From positions 1 to 53,415 of the IMG/VR virus record IMGVR_UViG_3300048091_000226: a stretch of 53,415 bases of DNA. The stretch is one strand, 5' to 3'. Source of the DNA: a virus. The stretch's first letter is position 1, and each line of letters starts with the position of its first letter. The position numbers and the translations under genes are program-made. Below are positions 37,601 through 46,738 of this stretch, in pieces. The notes beneath the pieces are model-generated. The model saw only the letters and a program-made list of their open reading frames with translations. It did not search any database and was not told the DNA's origin.

Positions 37601-37863
37601 CAATCATGCCGCTGACTCGGGCGGCTGATGGGTCGCTCGGCGTTCGGGCCATTGGCGGATCAGGGGCGACAGCAGCTGAATCCGCTTCAACAGTGTCCGT
37701 TGGCGGTATCACGCAGCACATCACCGTCCAGGGCAATGCTGACGAAGCCACGCTCGCCCGTATCCAGGAGGCGGCGCGACGTGGTGCCGAAGGCGGCTAC
37801 CAGATGGTGCTCAAGGACCTCAAACAAAACGGCCCCGCCCGTCAGCTAATCAATCGCCGGTAA
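34606..37863 (+). CDS. Tail tape measure protein
   Basis: A 1085-aa protein. It opens with a coiled coil (QGMLVRIEATTAQLRQEMAR), followed by the tape-measure N-domain (IETADSYGQMSDRIGMATSS, LSEAQELYIRTSDSLKSMGY, VEADGWQSILAAMPTVVDTI). There are long Ala-rich helices, a hydrophobic stretch near 385-425 (TILGLLGGPVGIAMLAVGAA), more coiled coil, and the lambda-type C-domain FTSAFSGLEDGIVDFVKTGK, LSFKDMADSIIEDLI. It sets tail length and helps DNA entry; at about 1.5 A per residue a tail near 160 nm would be expected. Confidence 0.95.
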   Translation: MADTDVQGMLVRIEATTAQLRQEMARADSSVAQASGKIDKSLADIDEAFDRTGDSAHSAAGLIKNALAGAIGAASIGKIIETADSYGQMSDRIGMATSSVGEYDLVQQRLLETAKRTYRPLSEAQELYIRTSDSLKSMGYDTGQALDVMDSFSFLLVTNSASADKASSAIDAYSKALQTGKVEADGWQSILAAMPTVVDTIAKSTGKTAEEIRSLGAQGQLSLDVLTEGLQRSSEANGVLADSMSVAVRDAIQNLSNAFTVYVGRVNESTDGTGILASGISGLGDNFETLAEIAGVAAVGAMAAFVRGLAASAVASVIATKAAVEDSLARRAQAASVLLAAQADQKKAQTAVFLAEKESLAAKGTAVQTQLSLQLAEARMAETRATNAVAASQAAVVGPARTILGLLGGPVGIAMLAVGAATAFLTLRDNTSVLEEKLGNLSDPLDKLIERFNKLNRATQSVTLRELKASIEDAEEDLSTAAGSIAFEFQSSLTNAGLAGASGFMGGIAPLPAEFQAAMDVISKASADQSSGMVVDWKAVSDQVRTVPGVTLEMIDALERSGGAAAEKAALVASLKTALAELTGETDANTRAERENAAARAGAVQEGQKYLDQLLKQLAASKDKTNLEAANRYIEENTLLTEGQVAAIRSAAAAKDAVKAADDAAAKASKKHTSESESSAKQQLKAFESTEESYKRQIELINTTGEKQKDATEVAKLSFELQEGKLGKLTEAQKKRLLGMAAELDALNKIKKANEDDLKLTAFKAAQATGTQTTQDGFDQELAGIGMGDKARDRMRADLALRQKYAADLASLNEQRNTGQISPELYASETKVLQDELGKRLAAQQTYFSQVDAAQSNWSNGAADALQDYVDQAADVAGQTKQLFTSAFSGLEDGIVDFVKTGKLSFKDMADSIIEDLIRIQVRQAAAGFLSSAFSAFTGWGAGSGTMTGFSEGAMVANAKGGVYSSASLSSYSGGVYDTPQTFAFAKGAGIFAEAGPEAIMPLTRAADGSLGVRAIGGSGATAAESASTVSVGGITQHITVQGNADEATLARIQEAARRGAEGGYQMVLKDLKQNGPARQLINRR

Positions 37864-37882
37864 ACGGCTGTAGGAGTACTTC

Positions 37883-38467
37883 ATGGCTATCGCTTGGCCG
37901 GCTGCGTTGTGGCCGTCGCAAATGACCTGGGGCATGGTCTACAACAACCGCGCATTTACGTCGACGCTGTCCAACGCCCAACAGATCATGGGCTATCCGG
38001 GGGCCCACTGGTTGTGCACGCTCAGCTTTGATGGCCTGTTTGATGAGGACGAACGCGAAGTAACGGCGCTGCTGGGCCGCCTTCAGGGAATGTTTGGGAC
38101 GGTGAATATTCCTGCCTTCACGCGCACCAGGTCCGACAACATTGGCGCGCCGGTGGTCGTCACAGCCAATGCCCAGGCCACCAACATGATCTTGGGCGGA
38201 GTGATACCGAACCAGAAGGTCTTTTCTTTTGGCGACTACATCTCCATCGCCGGTGAGATGTTTGAAGTGGTGGACGACGCCGCATCGAACGCTCAGGGAC
38301 GAGTTCAGGTGTTTCTCAACAAACGGATTCGCCGGGCTATCACGCCCGGGGCTGCCGTTGAGTATCGCAACCCCTATTCCGAAATGCGCCGAGTGGATGA
38401 CACCAATCAGCTGACCGTTCAGCCCGTCGTGGCCAACGGCAGCTTTCAGTTTCGAGAGGCTTTCTGA
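37883..38467 (+). CDS. Distal tail protein candidate
   Basis: A 194-aa protein, WPAALWPSQMTWGMVYNNRA, HWLCTLSFDGLFDEDEREVT and FGTVNIPAFTRTRSDN. It is beta-rich without catalytic residues. It follows the tape measure directly and precedes the hub-like gene and the NlpC-like gene, the place of DUF2460-like Dit proteins in GTA-type tails. Role is by position. Its stop (TGATG) overlaps the next ATG. Confidence 0.6.
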   Translation: MAIAWPAALWPSQMTWGMVYNNRAFTSTLSNAQQIMGYPGAHWLCTLSFDGLFDEDEREVTALLGRLQGMFGTVNIPAFTRTRSDNIGAPVVVTANAQATNMILGGVIPNQKVFSFGDYISIAGEMFEVVDDAASNAQGRVQVFLNKRIRRAITPGAAVEYRNPYSEMRRVDDTNQLTVQPVVANGSFQFREAF

Positions 38468-39069
38468 TGCCGTCAGCATTCCCATTTAGCCAGAGCGTGG
38501 TGAACATCATCGCCACCGGTAAGTTCATGCCCGTCTACGCCGTGCAGTTGGATTTTGTCGACGGTATGGTCTTCGCGCACACCGGCACCGGCGATCTCGT
38601 CATCGGCGGCATTACCTATCTGGGAGTCGGCAATTTCGGCGAGGTGAGTCAGTCCCAGGAAAGCGACAACTCGAGCTCGCCGATGTCGGTTGAGCTGACG
38701 TTGAGCGGCCTCGACGCCTACATCCTGTCCGAAACCAATGTGCGCGGTTGTCGCGGACGTCTCGCCAAGGTGATGTTCGTGGTGTTCGACGAGAACGGCA
38801 CCTATGCCGCTGACATCCTTTTCTCGGGGCGCATGGATGCCGCCAAGTTTTCCTTTGCTGGTAATGGTCAGGAAGGCAACAGCATCGCCGTTCCGGTGAT
38901 CGACCGTATGGCCGAGTGGAGCCGCACCGGTACCGAGCGCTTCACCGACGAAAACCACCGTGCGCGTCACGACGGCGACCGCTTCTTTTACGCCATCGCC
39001 CAGATGTCCGAGTGGCCCATTTACTGGGGCTCGAAGAAAGACGCCCCGACATTCACTTATGGAAGTTAG
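38467..39069 (+). CDS. Tail hub/baseplate protein (DUF2163-like position)
   Basis: A 200-aa protein, FMPVYAVQLDFVDGMVFAHT, GTGDLVIGGITYLGVGNFGE, then MSVELTLSGLDAYILSETNV and LAKVMFVVFDENGTY. A strand-rich fold with 'W/YxGxG' and 'LSGLD' turns resembles DUF2163/gp27-like tail hubs, and the C-terminal DRMAEWSRTGTERFTDENHR is common in such proteins. It sits between the Dit candidate and the peptidase gene. Confidence 0.65.
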   Translation: MPSAFPFSQSVVNIIATGKFMPVYAVQLDFVDGMVFAHTGTGDLVIGGITYLGVGNFGEVSQSQESDNSSSPMSVELTLSGLDAYILSETNVRGCRGRLAKVMFVVFDENGTYAADILFSGRMDAAKFSFAGNGQEGNSIAVPVIDRMAEWSRTGTERFTDENHRARHDGDRFFYAIAQMSEWPIYWGSKKDAPTFTYGS

Positions 39070-39071
39070 CC

Positions 39072-39470
39072 ATGCGCTACCGAGACTGGACAACCCGTCT
39101 GAACGACGTGATCAAGGCCGCCCAAGAGCGGCCTTTTTCATGGGGTGAATTTGACTGCTGCCTGTTCGCGGCTGACTGCACTTTGGCCATTTGTGGCGTG
39201 GACCCGGCCGAGAACTACCGCGGCAAGTACACGACCGAGACCGGTGCCAAGCGGCAACTGAAGAAGCAGCACGGTAGCCTCGAGGCGGCATGGGATGCCC
39301 GTTTCGCAAGGGTGCCGCTGACCTTCATTCAGCGCGGAGACGTAGTGTTGTACGACGCGCCTGGCGGGCGAAGCATGGCTGTGTTCTGGGCAGGTGATTT
39401 CTGGGCAACAACTGACGACGGCGCAGCCCGAGTCGAATGCGAGCCACTGGCCGCGTGGAGGGTTGAATGA
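39072..39470 (+). CDS. NlpC/P60-like tail-tip peptidase (DUF6950-like)
   Basis: A 132-aa protein: MRYRDWTTRLNDVIKAAQER, PFSWGEFDCCLFAADCTLAI, FIQRGDVVLY, AVFWAGDFWATTDDG. The FSWGEFDC motif supplies a cysteine in the NlpC/P60 manner, and RGDVVLY is the next conserved strand. In lambda the K protein has this position and probably helps open peptidoglycan. A normal catalytic His is not obvious, as in DUF6950 proteins. The stop overlaps the J ATG. Confidence 0.7.
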   Translation: MRYRDWTTRLNDVIKAAQERPFSWGEFDCCLFAADCTLAICGVDPAENYRGKYTTETGAKRQLKKQHGSLEAAWDARFARVPLTFIQRGDVVLYDAPGGRSMAVFWAGDFWATTDDGAARVECEPLAAWRVE

Positions 39471-42400
39471 GCGGCGGCGTTAAAAAACTCGCGCAGGTAG
39501 TCGTCGGCGCAGTCATCGGCGGCTTTCAGGGTGGCCCATGGGGTGCGGTTGCCGGTGCCGCCTTGGCGTTCTATGCAGCCGAACAGCAGGAAAAGCTCAA
39601 CACCAAGTCTCCTTTGCGCGACAACGAGCCGTCAGCGCAGACCGTACGGTCCTCCAAGGCGCCGGTGCGCTTCATCCTTGGCCGGGTTTCCACCGGCGGC
39701 GTGCTGGTCTGGGCGCAGGAGCAAGCGGGTGAGCAGGGCGAGGGCGAATGGCTGCACCTGGTCTACGTTTTGTGTGAAGGCGCCATTGATGCGCTGGAAA
39801 ACATCTACCTGGGCGAAGAGGAAATCGGTTCGTTTGGACCGCTGGCGAGCTACGAGCTGATCGTCAACCCGACCCAGGTCAACGCCTTCCTGAAGGCCAA
39901 CTGTCCGGATTGGAAGGATAGTCAGATCGGACGGGGACTTTCCTTTGTTCGCGTGTCGCTGCAGTACAGCGCCGAGAAATTCCCCTCGGGTATTCCGGAC
40001 ACGCGGTTTGTCGTTCGCGGTCGAAATGACCTCTACGACCCTCGCACTGGCACCGCCGTTTACAGCGCAAACACTGCGCTGCATCTGCTCTGGTTTCTGC
40101 GTGCCCGCTGCGGCGTGCCGGACGATGAGATTGTTTTCGAAACCTTTGCCAGTGCAGCCAACGTCTGCGACGAAGCCCTGACCAATGCCGACGGATCGAC
40201 CAGTCAGCGCTATCGAACTGCCTGCGTGATCGGTGCCGACGAACAGCGCACAGGTGTGCTGCAAAAGCTTGAGGCGGCGTGTGCGGGCAAGCTGATCCGT
40301 GTAGGTGGCCGCTGGATGCTCCAGGCGGGCGCGTATTACGGGCCGTATGATTTCGAGATCACTGAAGACATGGTGGTGGGCACCATCACTGGCAGCACCG
40401 AGCCAAGCAACGATTCCGCCATCAACACCGTGCGCGGCACCTTCATTGATCCTTCGCAGTCCTGGACCGAAACCGACTATCCCGAAGTGCAAGTGGATCA
40501 GTGGGTTGTAGAAGACGGTGGGGAGGCGGCGGAAACGCTCACCTATTCCTACGTCACGGATCCGTACCAGGCCCAGCGCCTGGCAAATATAGAGCTGCGC
40601 CGTCGTCGCGCCGGTGGTGCAATCAGCATCCCAATGAATTTCGCCGGCTACAACTGTCGGCCGGGCCGCGTGGTACGGGTGAACCTGCCGTCTCTGAATA
40701 TCCTCGGGGAATTCATTGTTTCTGACTGGTCGATGGGTGACAGCGAAGGCTGTACCGTTCAGGTTAAGCAATACGAGGCGCCGATATTCGATGATGCCGT
40801 GGGTCAGCCATACAACCCACTCGGCTTTATCAACCTGCCGACCGGGGGCCTAGGGTCACCCACAAACCTCAAGTGGACGCAGGATGCATCGGCCGAGGTG
40901 ACACAGGGCATCCTCTCCTGGGTGCCTCCGTCCGGCATTGTGAAGGAATACATCGTCATCGTTCGCCAGGGTGCGACTGCGATCCAATCGCACAATGTTC
41001 CAGCGACGTCCACCGAGCGGGCTATCAATGGCTTGCCTTCGGGTAGCTACACGATGAGTGTGGCGGCAGTGGGGCCGATGGCTCGGTCGGGCGAGGCGAC
41101 TATTTCCGTTAGCGTGAATGGTCCGCCCATTCCTGAAGCCTGTGTGGTGCAGTCGTCGATTGATTCGATCACCCTGATTCCGTCCAACACCTTGCGCGGG
41201 TTGAATGGCGGGATCTATGAATACTTCTTCAGCACGGTTCCATCATCTGACCCGGATGATGCGGTTTACCTGGGGCAGGGTCTTTCCTTTACTCATACCG
41301 GACTCGGCTTCTACACCAACTATTACTACTTCGTTCGGTCGTCAAACGCTTATGGCAAAAGCGCATTTCTGTACGTGCCCGCATCAACGTCGAATGACGT
41401 CGGTGCTTACCTGGATGCGCTGGAGGGGGAAATAACGGATTCTCACCTCGGCCAGCATCTGCTGGGGCGGATCGAGCTGATTGACGGCCCGTCAACTCTG
41501 CCCGGATCAGTCAACAATCGAGTGAATGAGCTGGGCGAGCAAATCGGCGAAGTCACGGATCACCTGCAGGAGCTGGTGAACGAAGGGCAAACCGCGCTGG
41601 CCGAGACGCAGCAGGCGTTCAGCGAAGCTCAGCAAGCGTTCAGCGAAGCTCAAGCCGAGCTGCAACAGCAAATTGATCAGGTCAGCACCCTCGCCAAATC
41701 GGGCGAATACCAGAAGGACAAAGCCTACGCCGTCGGCGCCTCGACCCGCCTGAATGATCGTCTGTACCAAGCCAAAATCGCGGTGCCGGCGGATGCCAGC
41801 GGCGCGAAGTCGCCGCCGAATGCGACCTATTGGGTAGACGTTGGCCAAGTGGTGTCCGATTCGAACGGTTTGGCCGCACGGGTCAATATCACTGAAACCA
41901 AAATCACCAGCATCGAGGGGGTTAATACCAGCCAAGGCACGGCCATCACCGGGCTGACCAACAGCCTGACCACTACCAACGGTAACGTGACCGCCGCGCA
42001 AAACGCGGCGAACGCGGCCAATACCTTGGCCGGCGGCAAGGGCAAGGTGATCGTGCAAACCGCTGCTCCGGCGGTAGCCGATCAACTGGCGCAGAACCTG
42101 TGGATTGATATCACCGGCGGGGCGAACACGCCGAAGCGCTGGACCGGCTCGGCCTGGGTGGCAGTGACGGACAAGGTAGCCACCGATGCGGCGGCAGCGG
42201 CAGGCAATGCGTTGTCGGTGGCCAACACCAAGGCCGATGCCTCGGCAGTCAACAGCCTGACCACTCGCGTGGAAGCGGCCGAAGGCACGATCAGCAGCCA
42301 GGGCAGCTCGATCACCGGGCTGACCAACAGCCTGACCACCACCAACACCAACGTGACCGCTGCGCAAAACGCGGCGAACGCGGCCAATACCTTGGCCGGC

Positions 42401-45400
42401 GGCAAGGGCAAGGTGATCGTGCAATCCGCTGCGCCGGCGGCGGCCGATCAGTTGGCGCAGAACCTGTGGATTGATATCACCGGCGGGGCGAACACGCCGA
42501 AGCGCTGGACGGGTTCGGCTTGGGCGGCGGTGACCGACAAGGTGGCCACCGATGCGGCAACGGCAGCCGCCAACGCCTTGTCAGTGGCCAACACCAAGGC
42601 CGACGCGGCAGCGCTGACCAGCTTGACTACCCGCGTGACCTCGGCCGAAGGAACGATCAGCAGCCAGGGCAGCTCGATCACCGGGCTGACCAACAGCCTG
42701 AGCACCACCAACGGCAACGTGACCGCTGCGCAAAACGCGGCGAACGCGGCCAATACCTTGGCCGGCGGCAAGGGCAAGGTGATCGTGCAAACCGGTGCGC
42801 CGGCGGTAGCCGATCAACTGGCGCAAAACCTGTGGATTGATATCACCGGCGGGGCGAACACACCGAAGCGCTGGATCGGCTCGACGTGGGTAGCAGTGAC
42901 GGACAAGGTGGCGACCGATGCGGCAACGGCAGCCGCCAACGCCTTGTCGGTGGCCAACACCAAGGCCGATGCCTCGGCAGTCAACAGCCTAGACAGCCGC
43001 GTGACCTCGGCGGAAGGGACAATCAGCAGCCAGGGCAGCTCGATCACCGGGCTGAACAACAGCCTGAGCACCACCAACGGCAACGTAACCGCTGCGCAAA
43101 ACGCGGCGAACGCGGCCAATACCTTGGCCGGCGGCAAGGGCAAGGTGATTGTGCAAACCGCAGCACCGGCGGTAGCCGATCAACTGGCGCAGAACCTGTG
43201 GATTGATATCACCGGCGTGGCGAACACACCGAAGCGCTGGAACGGCTCGGCGTGGGCGGCGGTGACGGACAAGGTGGCGACCGATGCGGCGACAGCGGCA
43301 GCCAATGCCTTGTCGGTGGCCAACACCAAGGCCGATGCCTCGGCGGTCAACAGCCTGACCACTCGCGTGGCGGCGGCGGAGGGGTCTATCACTTCCCAGG
43401 GCAACTCGATCACGTCGTTGAATAACAGCCTTGGCGATATCGGCAGTCAAAACCTGCTGTACAACCCTGCGTTTACCGAGGCGGGCAGTGTTGCCGGATT
43501 GGCCGATGGCTGGGAGAAAAACGAACCTGGAACAGTCGGAGCTTCCACGGGCGTTTACTCCCTGGTGCCGTCGTGGATCAACGCCGCCGAGAACGCCCAA
43601 CGAATTGACGTGACAGGGATTAATGAATCCAACCTGTACCGCTCAATCGTCCCGTCCATGGCGGTGCGGCCAGCTGCACAGGCGGGTACATCGGTTGCTT
43701 TGTCCGTGTACTTCCGAGCTACCGCGGGTTTGCAGGCCCGGCTGTACTTGCAGGCGGTTGACTCCGTCGGGGCTGTACTCGCTGGCCCTGCCACAGGATT
43801 TTTCGTAGCGACTGGCGGGACGCAACGAGCCTCGCTGCTTTTTGCCAATCTGCCTGCAGGCACAGTGAAGGTTTTGCCCTTCCTACGCGTGTTCGGCAGC
43901 AGTAGCGTTACAGCAGGTTTTGTAGAGTTCACCCGCGCTCAAATTGAAACCGGGGCGGTAGTGTCGGGATGGAGGGACAACGCGCTAACGCTCGCCTCTG
44001 AGCAGGCTGCCACGTCCGCTGCACTCAGCACCTTGACCAGCACCGTGACTCAGCAGGGCACAACCTTGACCAGTCAGGGCGCCTCGCTCACCTCGCTGAA
44101 CAACAGCCTGACCGCCGCCAACACCAACGTAACAGCTGCGCAAAACGCGGCGAACGCGGCGAACACCTTGGCTGGTGGTAAGGGCAAGGTGATCGTGCAA
44201 ACCGCTGCGCCGGCGGCGGCCGATCAACTGGCGCAAAACCTGTGGATTGATATCACCGGCGGGGCGAACACGCCGAAGCGCTGGACGGGTTCGGCTTGGG
44301 CAGCGGTGACGGACAAGGTGGCCACCGACGCGGCGGCAGCGGCAGCCAATGCTCTTTCGGTGGCCAACACCAAGGCTGATGCGGCAGCGGTCAGTAGTTT
44401 GACCACGCGCGTCGCGGCGGCGGAAGGGACGATCAGCAGCCAGGGCGCCTCGCTCACCTCGCTGAACAACAGCCTAACCACCACCAACACCAACGTGACT
44501 GCCGCGCAGACGGCAGCGAACGCGGCGAACACTTTGGCCGGCGGCAAGGGCAAGGTGATCGTGCAAACCGGCGCACCGGCGGCGGCCGATCAGCTGGCGC
44601 AGAACCTGTGGATTGATATAACCGGCGGGGCGAACACGCCGAAGCGCTGGAACGGCTCCGCGTGGGTAACAGTGACGGACAAGGTGGCGACCGATGCGGC
44701 AGCAGCAGCAGCCAATGCCTTGTCGGTGGCCAACACCAAGGCTGATGCAACCGCAGTGACCGCGTTGACCGGCCGAGTGACCGCTGCAGAGGGGGCGCTC
44801 ACCAGTCAGGGCACATCGCTCACCTCGCTGACTAACACGCTCAGCCGCGTCGGGCAGAACTCGCCGACCAAGGTCTACCAGAGTCTGTTCACCGGTCTGG
44901 CGACGGATCAGTGGCGCCTGAACACGGCCAGTCTGGCGACCATTGCATTCAGCAACGTGGCGGGCAACCTCAGCGGGGCCACCCTGACCTTAGACTGCGG
45001 GACCGGCAAGCACTGGTGGGGGGCGACCAACAAGCTGATCAGGTTCGACCCTGCCCGCCTGTACAAGGTGACTGCACGGGTTCAACAGGTGTCGACAGTG
45101 GCCGGCAACACCCAAACTTACCTGGGGCTGGATGGCTACGCCGAAGACGGCGTAACCCGCATCAGTACCACTGGCGGCAACACCTCCTCCAGCGCCCACT
45201 ACGTGCTGGCAGGGGGTAGAGTCCTGGAGGTCGGGGTATGGACCGAGTTCTCCACCTACGTGAAGGGATTCACTATCGGCGCCGAGGGTGGCGGGGCCGG
45301 TGCGGGGACGTTCGCTGACCCGAAACGGATGAAAACCGGGATTGCCTGGATTTCTCCCATGGGGATCTTTGGCTACAACAACCTCGGCGGTGTCGCGGCG

Positions 45401-46405
45401 CTGGATTACTTCTGGATCGATGACGTGACCGAGCAAGTGCAGATCGATGCGACGTCTACTGCCTTGTCCGGTCTGTCCTCCACCGTATCGCAGCAAGGCA
45501 CCACGCTCACCAGCCAGGGCAACAGCCTCACGCAACTGACCAACCGGGTGGGCGATGTCGAGGGTGTCAACAGCGGTCAGGCGACGGCGCTCAATTCGCT
45601 GGATACGCGGGTCACTTCCACGGAAGGGAAGGTCACCGCCCAGGCGACAGCGTTTCAGGCGCTTCAGGCATCGTCGCGAGACGACAACGGGGAGGGCGAT
45701 CTGGCGGACGCGCTGAAAGGCTGGACGAGTACCGCAGCAATCGCTTCGGAATCCAAGGTTCGTACCTCTGAAACTGAAGCCTTTGCGCAGCGGCTCACCG
45801 GTTTTGATGCCCAAATAGGAGCGAACGCGGCCAATATCACCGAGCTGGAACAAGTGGTTGCGACCAATCAGTCTGCGACGGCGACGAAGATTGATCAGCT
45901 GTCTGTAACGGCAGGGCAAAACACGGCTGCCATCCAGCAGACGTCAACGGCCTATGCCGACACCGCCGGAAAGCTCAACGTGATGTGGTCGGTGAAGATG
46001 CAGGTCACTGCCGACGGCAAGTATGTTGCCGCGGGCGCCGGGTTGGGCATCGAGAACACCGGTGCTGGACTGCAAAGCCAGTTTCTGGTCGCCGCAGATC
46101 GGTTTGCCGTCGTCAACAGCATGGCTGGCGGTGCCCTTTCGGTTCCGTTTGCAGTGCAGGGCGGCCAGGTCTTCATGAACTCTGCGTTCATTCAGGACGG
46201 CACCATCACCAATGCCAAGATCGGCAGCTACATCAGTTCCACCAACTACATCGCCGGCCAGCAAGGCTGGGTTCTCTATAAAGACGGAACGCTAGAGATC
46301 AACGGCATTGTCCCGGGACAGGGGCGGCTGGTGATCAACTCGCAGAACGTCTCGGTCTACGACGCCAACAATGTGTTGCGTGTCCGGCTTGGCTATCTGG
46401 GGTAG
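39467..46405 (+). CDS. J-like central tail fibre / host specificity protein
   Basis: A 2312-aa tail-tip protein, about twice the length of lambda J. The N-terminal hub portion (1-460) starts MSGGVKKLAQVVVGAVIGGF and contains GRVSTGGVLVWAQEQ and VCDEALTNADGSTSQRYRT, with a FNIII-like part at about 465-640. A long coiled-coil stalk (EGQTALAETQQAFSEAQQ) follows. Next come six 122-aa repeats (NAANAANTLAGGKGKVIVQ ... WIDITGGANTPKRW) in blocks of four and two, with two beta-rich inserts (about 1325-1500 and 1790-1990). The C-terminus is DUF1983-like (LNVMWSVKMQVTADGKYVAA, SAFIQDGTITNAKIGSYI). It would contact the primary receptor. Confidence 0.92.
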   Translation: MSGGVKKLAQVVVGAVIGGFQGGPWGAVAGAALAFYAAEQQEKLNTKSPLRDNEPSAQTVRSSKAPVRFILGRVSTGGVLVWAQEQAGEQGEGEWLHLVYVLCEGAIDALENIYLGEEEIGSFGPLASYELIVNPTQVNAFLKANCPDWKDSQIGRGLSFVRVSLQYSAEKFPSGIPDTRFVVRGRNDLYDPRTGTAVYSANTALHLLWFLRARCGVPDDEIVFETFASAANVCDEALTNADGSTSQRYRTACVIGADEQRTGVLQKLEAACAGKLIRVGGRWMLQAGAYYGPYDFEITEDMVVGTITGSTEPSNDSAINTVRGTFIDPSQSWTETDYPEVQVDQWVVEDGGEAAETLTYSYVTDPYQAQRLANIELRRRRAGGAISIPMNFAGYNCRPGRVVRVNLPSLNILGEFIVSDWSMGDSEGCTVQVKQYEAPIFDDAVGQPYNPLGFINLPTGGLGSPTNLKWTQDASAEVTQGILSWVPPSGIVKEYIVIVRQGATAIQSHNVPATSTERAINGLPSGSYTMSVAAVGPMARSGEATISVSVNGPPIPEACVVQSSIDSITLIPSNTLRGLNGGIYEYFFSTVPSSDPDDAVYLGQGLSFTHTGLGFYTNYYYFVRSSNAYGKSAFLYVPASTSNDVGAYLDALEGEITDSHLGQHLLGRIELIDGPSTLPGSVNNRVNELGEQIGEVTDHLQELVNEGQTALAETQQAFSEAQQAFSEAQAELQQQIDQVSTLAKSGEYQKDKAYAVGASTRLNDRLYQAKIAVPADASGAKSPPNATYWVDVGQVVSDSNGLAARVNITETKITSIEGVNTSQGTAITGLTNSLTTTNGNVTAAQNAANAANTLAGGKGKVIVQTAAPAVADQLAQNLWIDITGGANTPKRWTGSAWVAVTDKVATDAAAAAGNALSVANTKADASAVNSLTTRVEAAEGTISSQGSSITGLTNSLTTTNTNVTAAQNAANAANTLAGGKGKVIVQSAAPAAADQLAQNLWIDITGGANTPKRWTGSAWAAVTDKVATDAATAAANALSVANTKADAAALTSLTTRVTSAEGTISSQGSSITGLTNSLSTTNGNVTAAQNAANAANTLAGGKGKVIVQTGAPAVADQLAQNLWIDITGGANTPKRWIGSTWVAVTDKVATDAATAAANALSVANTKADASAVNSLDSRVTSAEGTISSQGSSITGLNNSLSTTNGNVTAAQNAANAANTLAGGKGKVIVQTAAPAVADQLAQNLWIDITGVANTPKRWNGSAWAAVTDKVATDAATAAANALSVANTKADASAVNSLTTRVAAAEGSITSQGNSITSLNNSLGDIGSQNLLYNPAFTEAGSVAGLADGWEKNEPGTVGASTGVYSLVPSWINAAENAQRIDVTGINESNLYRSIVPSMAVRPAAQAGTSVALSVYFRATAGLQARLYLQAVDSVGAVLAGPATGFFVATGGTQRASLLFANLPAGTVKVLPFLRVFGSSSVTAGFVEFTRAQIETGAVVSGWRDNALTLASEQAATSAALSTLTSTVTQQGTTLTSQGASLTSLNNSLTAANTNVTAAQNAANAANTLAGGKGKVIVQTAAPAAADQLAQNLWIDITGGANTPKRWTGSAWAAVTDKVATDAAAAAANALSVANTKADAAAVSSLTTRVAAAEGTISSQGASLTSLNNSLTTTNTNVTAAQTAANAANTLAGGKGKVIVQTGAPAAADQLAQNLWIDITGGANTPKRWNGSAWVTVTDKVATDAAAAAANALSVANTKADATAVTALTGRVTAAEGALTSQGTSLTSLTNTLSRVGQNSPTKVYQSLFTGLATDQWRLNTASLATIAFSNVAGNLSGATLTLDCGTGKHWWGATNKLIRFDPARLYKVTARVQQVSTVAGNTQTYLGLDGYAEDGVTRISTTGGNTSSSAHYVLAGGRVLEVGVWTEFSTYVKGFTIGAEGGGAGAGTFADPKRMKTGIAWISPMGIFGYNNLGGVAALDYFWIDDVTEQVQIDATSTALSGLSSTVSQQGTTLTSQGNSLTQLTNRVGDVEGVNSGQATALNSLDTRVTSTEGKVTAQATAFQALQASSRDDNGEGDLADALKGWTSTAAIASESKVRTSETEAFAQRLTGFDAQIGANAANITELEQVVATNQSATATKIDQLSVTAGQNTAAIQQTSTAYADTAGKLNVMWSVKMQVTADGKYVAAGAGLGIENTGAGLQSQFLVAADRFAVVNSMAGGALSVPFAVQGGQVFMNSAFIQDGTITNAKIGSYISSTNYIAGQQGWVLYKDGTLEINGIVPGQGRLVINSQNVSVYDANNVLRVRLGYLG
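41930..44770 (+). repeat. Six 366-bp coding repeats in the J-like gene
   Basis: A landmark GGCAAGGGCAAGGTGAT-like stretch starts at 42035, 42401, 42767, 43133, 44177 and 44543. Spacing is exactly 366 bp within each block, so four units are tandem (41930-43390), and two follow after a 1044-bp step that contains a unique insert. Copies look near-identical at DNA level, far more than protein constraint would require. Confidence 0.9.
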
Positions 46406-46408
46406 AAA

Positions 46409-46738
46409 ATGGCATATGGACTGAGGACTTGGAGTGCCAATGGCACTCCTGAGCTCGACACAGACAACTTCACGTATCAAGTTATTCACAATGGACTGTA
46501 TCAGTTGGCGGTGAATCAGGTTCTAACAATCCCCATTGCGGGGTTTAGTCCATCTACCTGCGCTGCTGCCATTCTTCCAACACAAGCCGCTTCGGCGGAA
46601 AACAGTTTGAACGCCATGCCTTATGAGTCAGTGGCAGAAGGGGTTGTAACGATTAGATCGCGCAACCCTTCCGAGCCAAGCGCACCCATTGGTTCGGCTA
46701 TTCAGTTCCGACTTCTAGTGATGAGGTATAAAAATTGA
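46409..46738 (+). CDS. Tail-tip accessory protein, paralogue 1
   Basis: A 109-aa protein, MAYGLRTWSANGTPELDTDN, then YQVIHNGLYQLAVNQVLTIP. The 'YGLR+W-A-G--ELD' opening is shared with the C-terminal part of the next protein (YGLRLWAADGSL), and both N-termini follow M-[YF]GL-...-G--.-[ILQ]D. It begins 3 nt after J stops. Low GC for the region. Possibly a fibre cap or adhesin; family unknown to me. Confidence 0.55.
   Translation: MAYGLRTWSANGTPELDTDNFTYQVIHNGLYQLAVNQVLTIPIAGFSPSTCAAAILPTQAASAENSLNAMPYESVAEGVVTIRSRNPSEPSAPIGSAIQFRLLVMRYKN

Noticed and set aside
39632-40771. A 379-codon minus-strand open frame opposite the N-terminal part of J.
   Set aside because: The plus-strand J reading has clear domain structure and coupling to its neighbours; the antisense frame reflects high-GC codon bias.
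41930-44770. The regularly spaced repeats considered as a CRISPR array.
   Set aside because: Period is 366 bp, coding and in frame; no short palindromic repeats with unique spacers.
41507-45919. Many long minus-strand frames opposite the J-like gene, with repeated His/Gly/Arg-rich translations.
   Set aside because: They are shadows of the 366-bp coding repeats; no starts with ribosome sites and composition typical of antisense reading.
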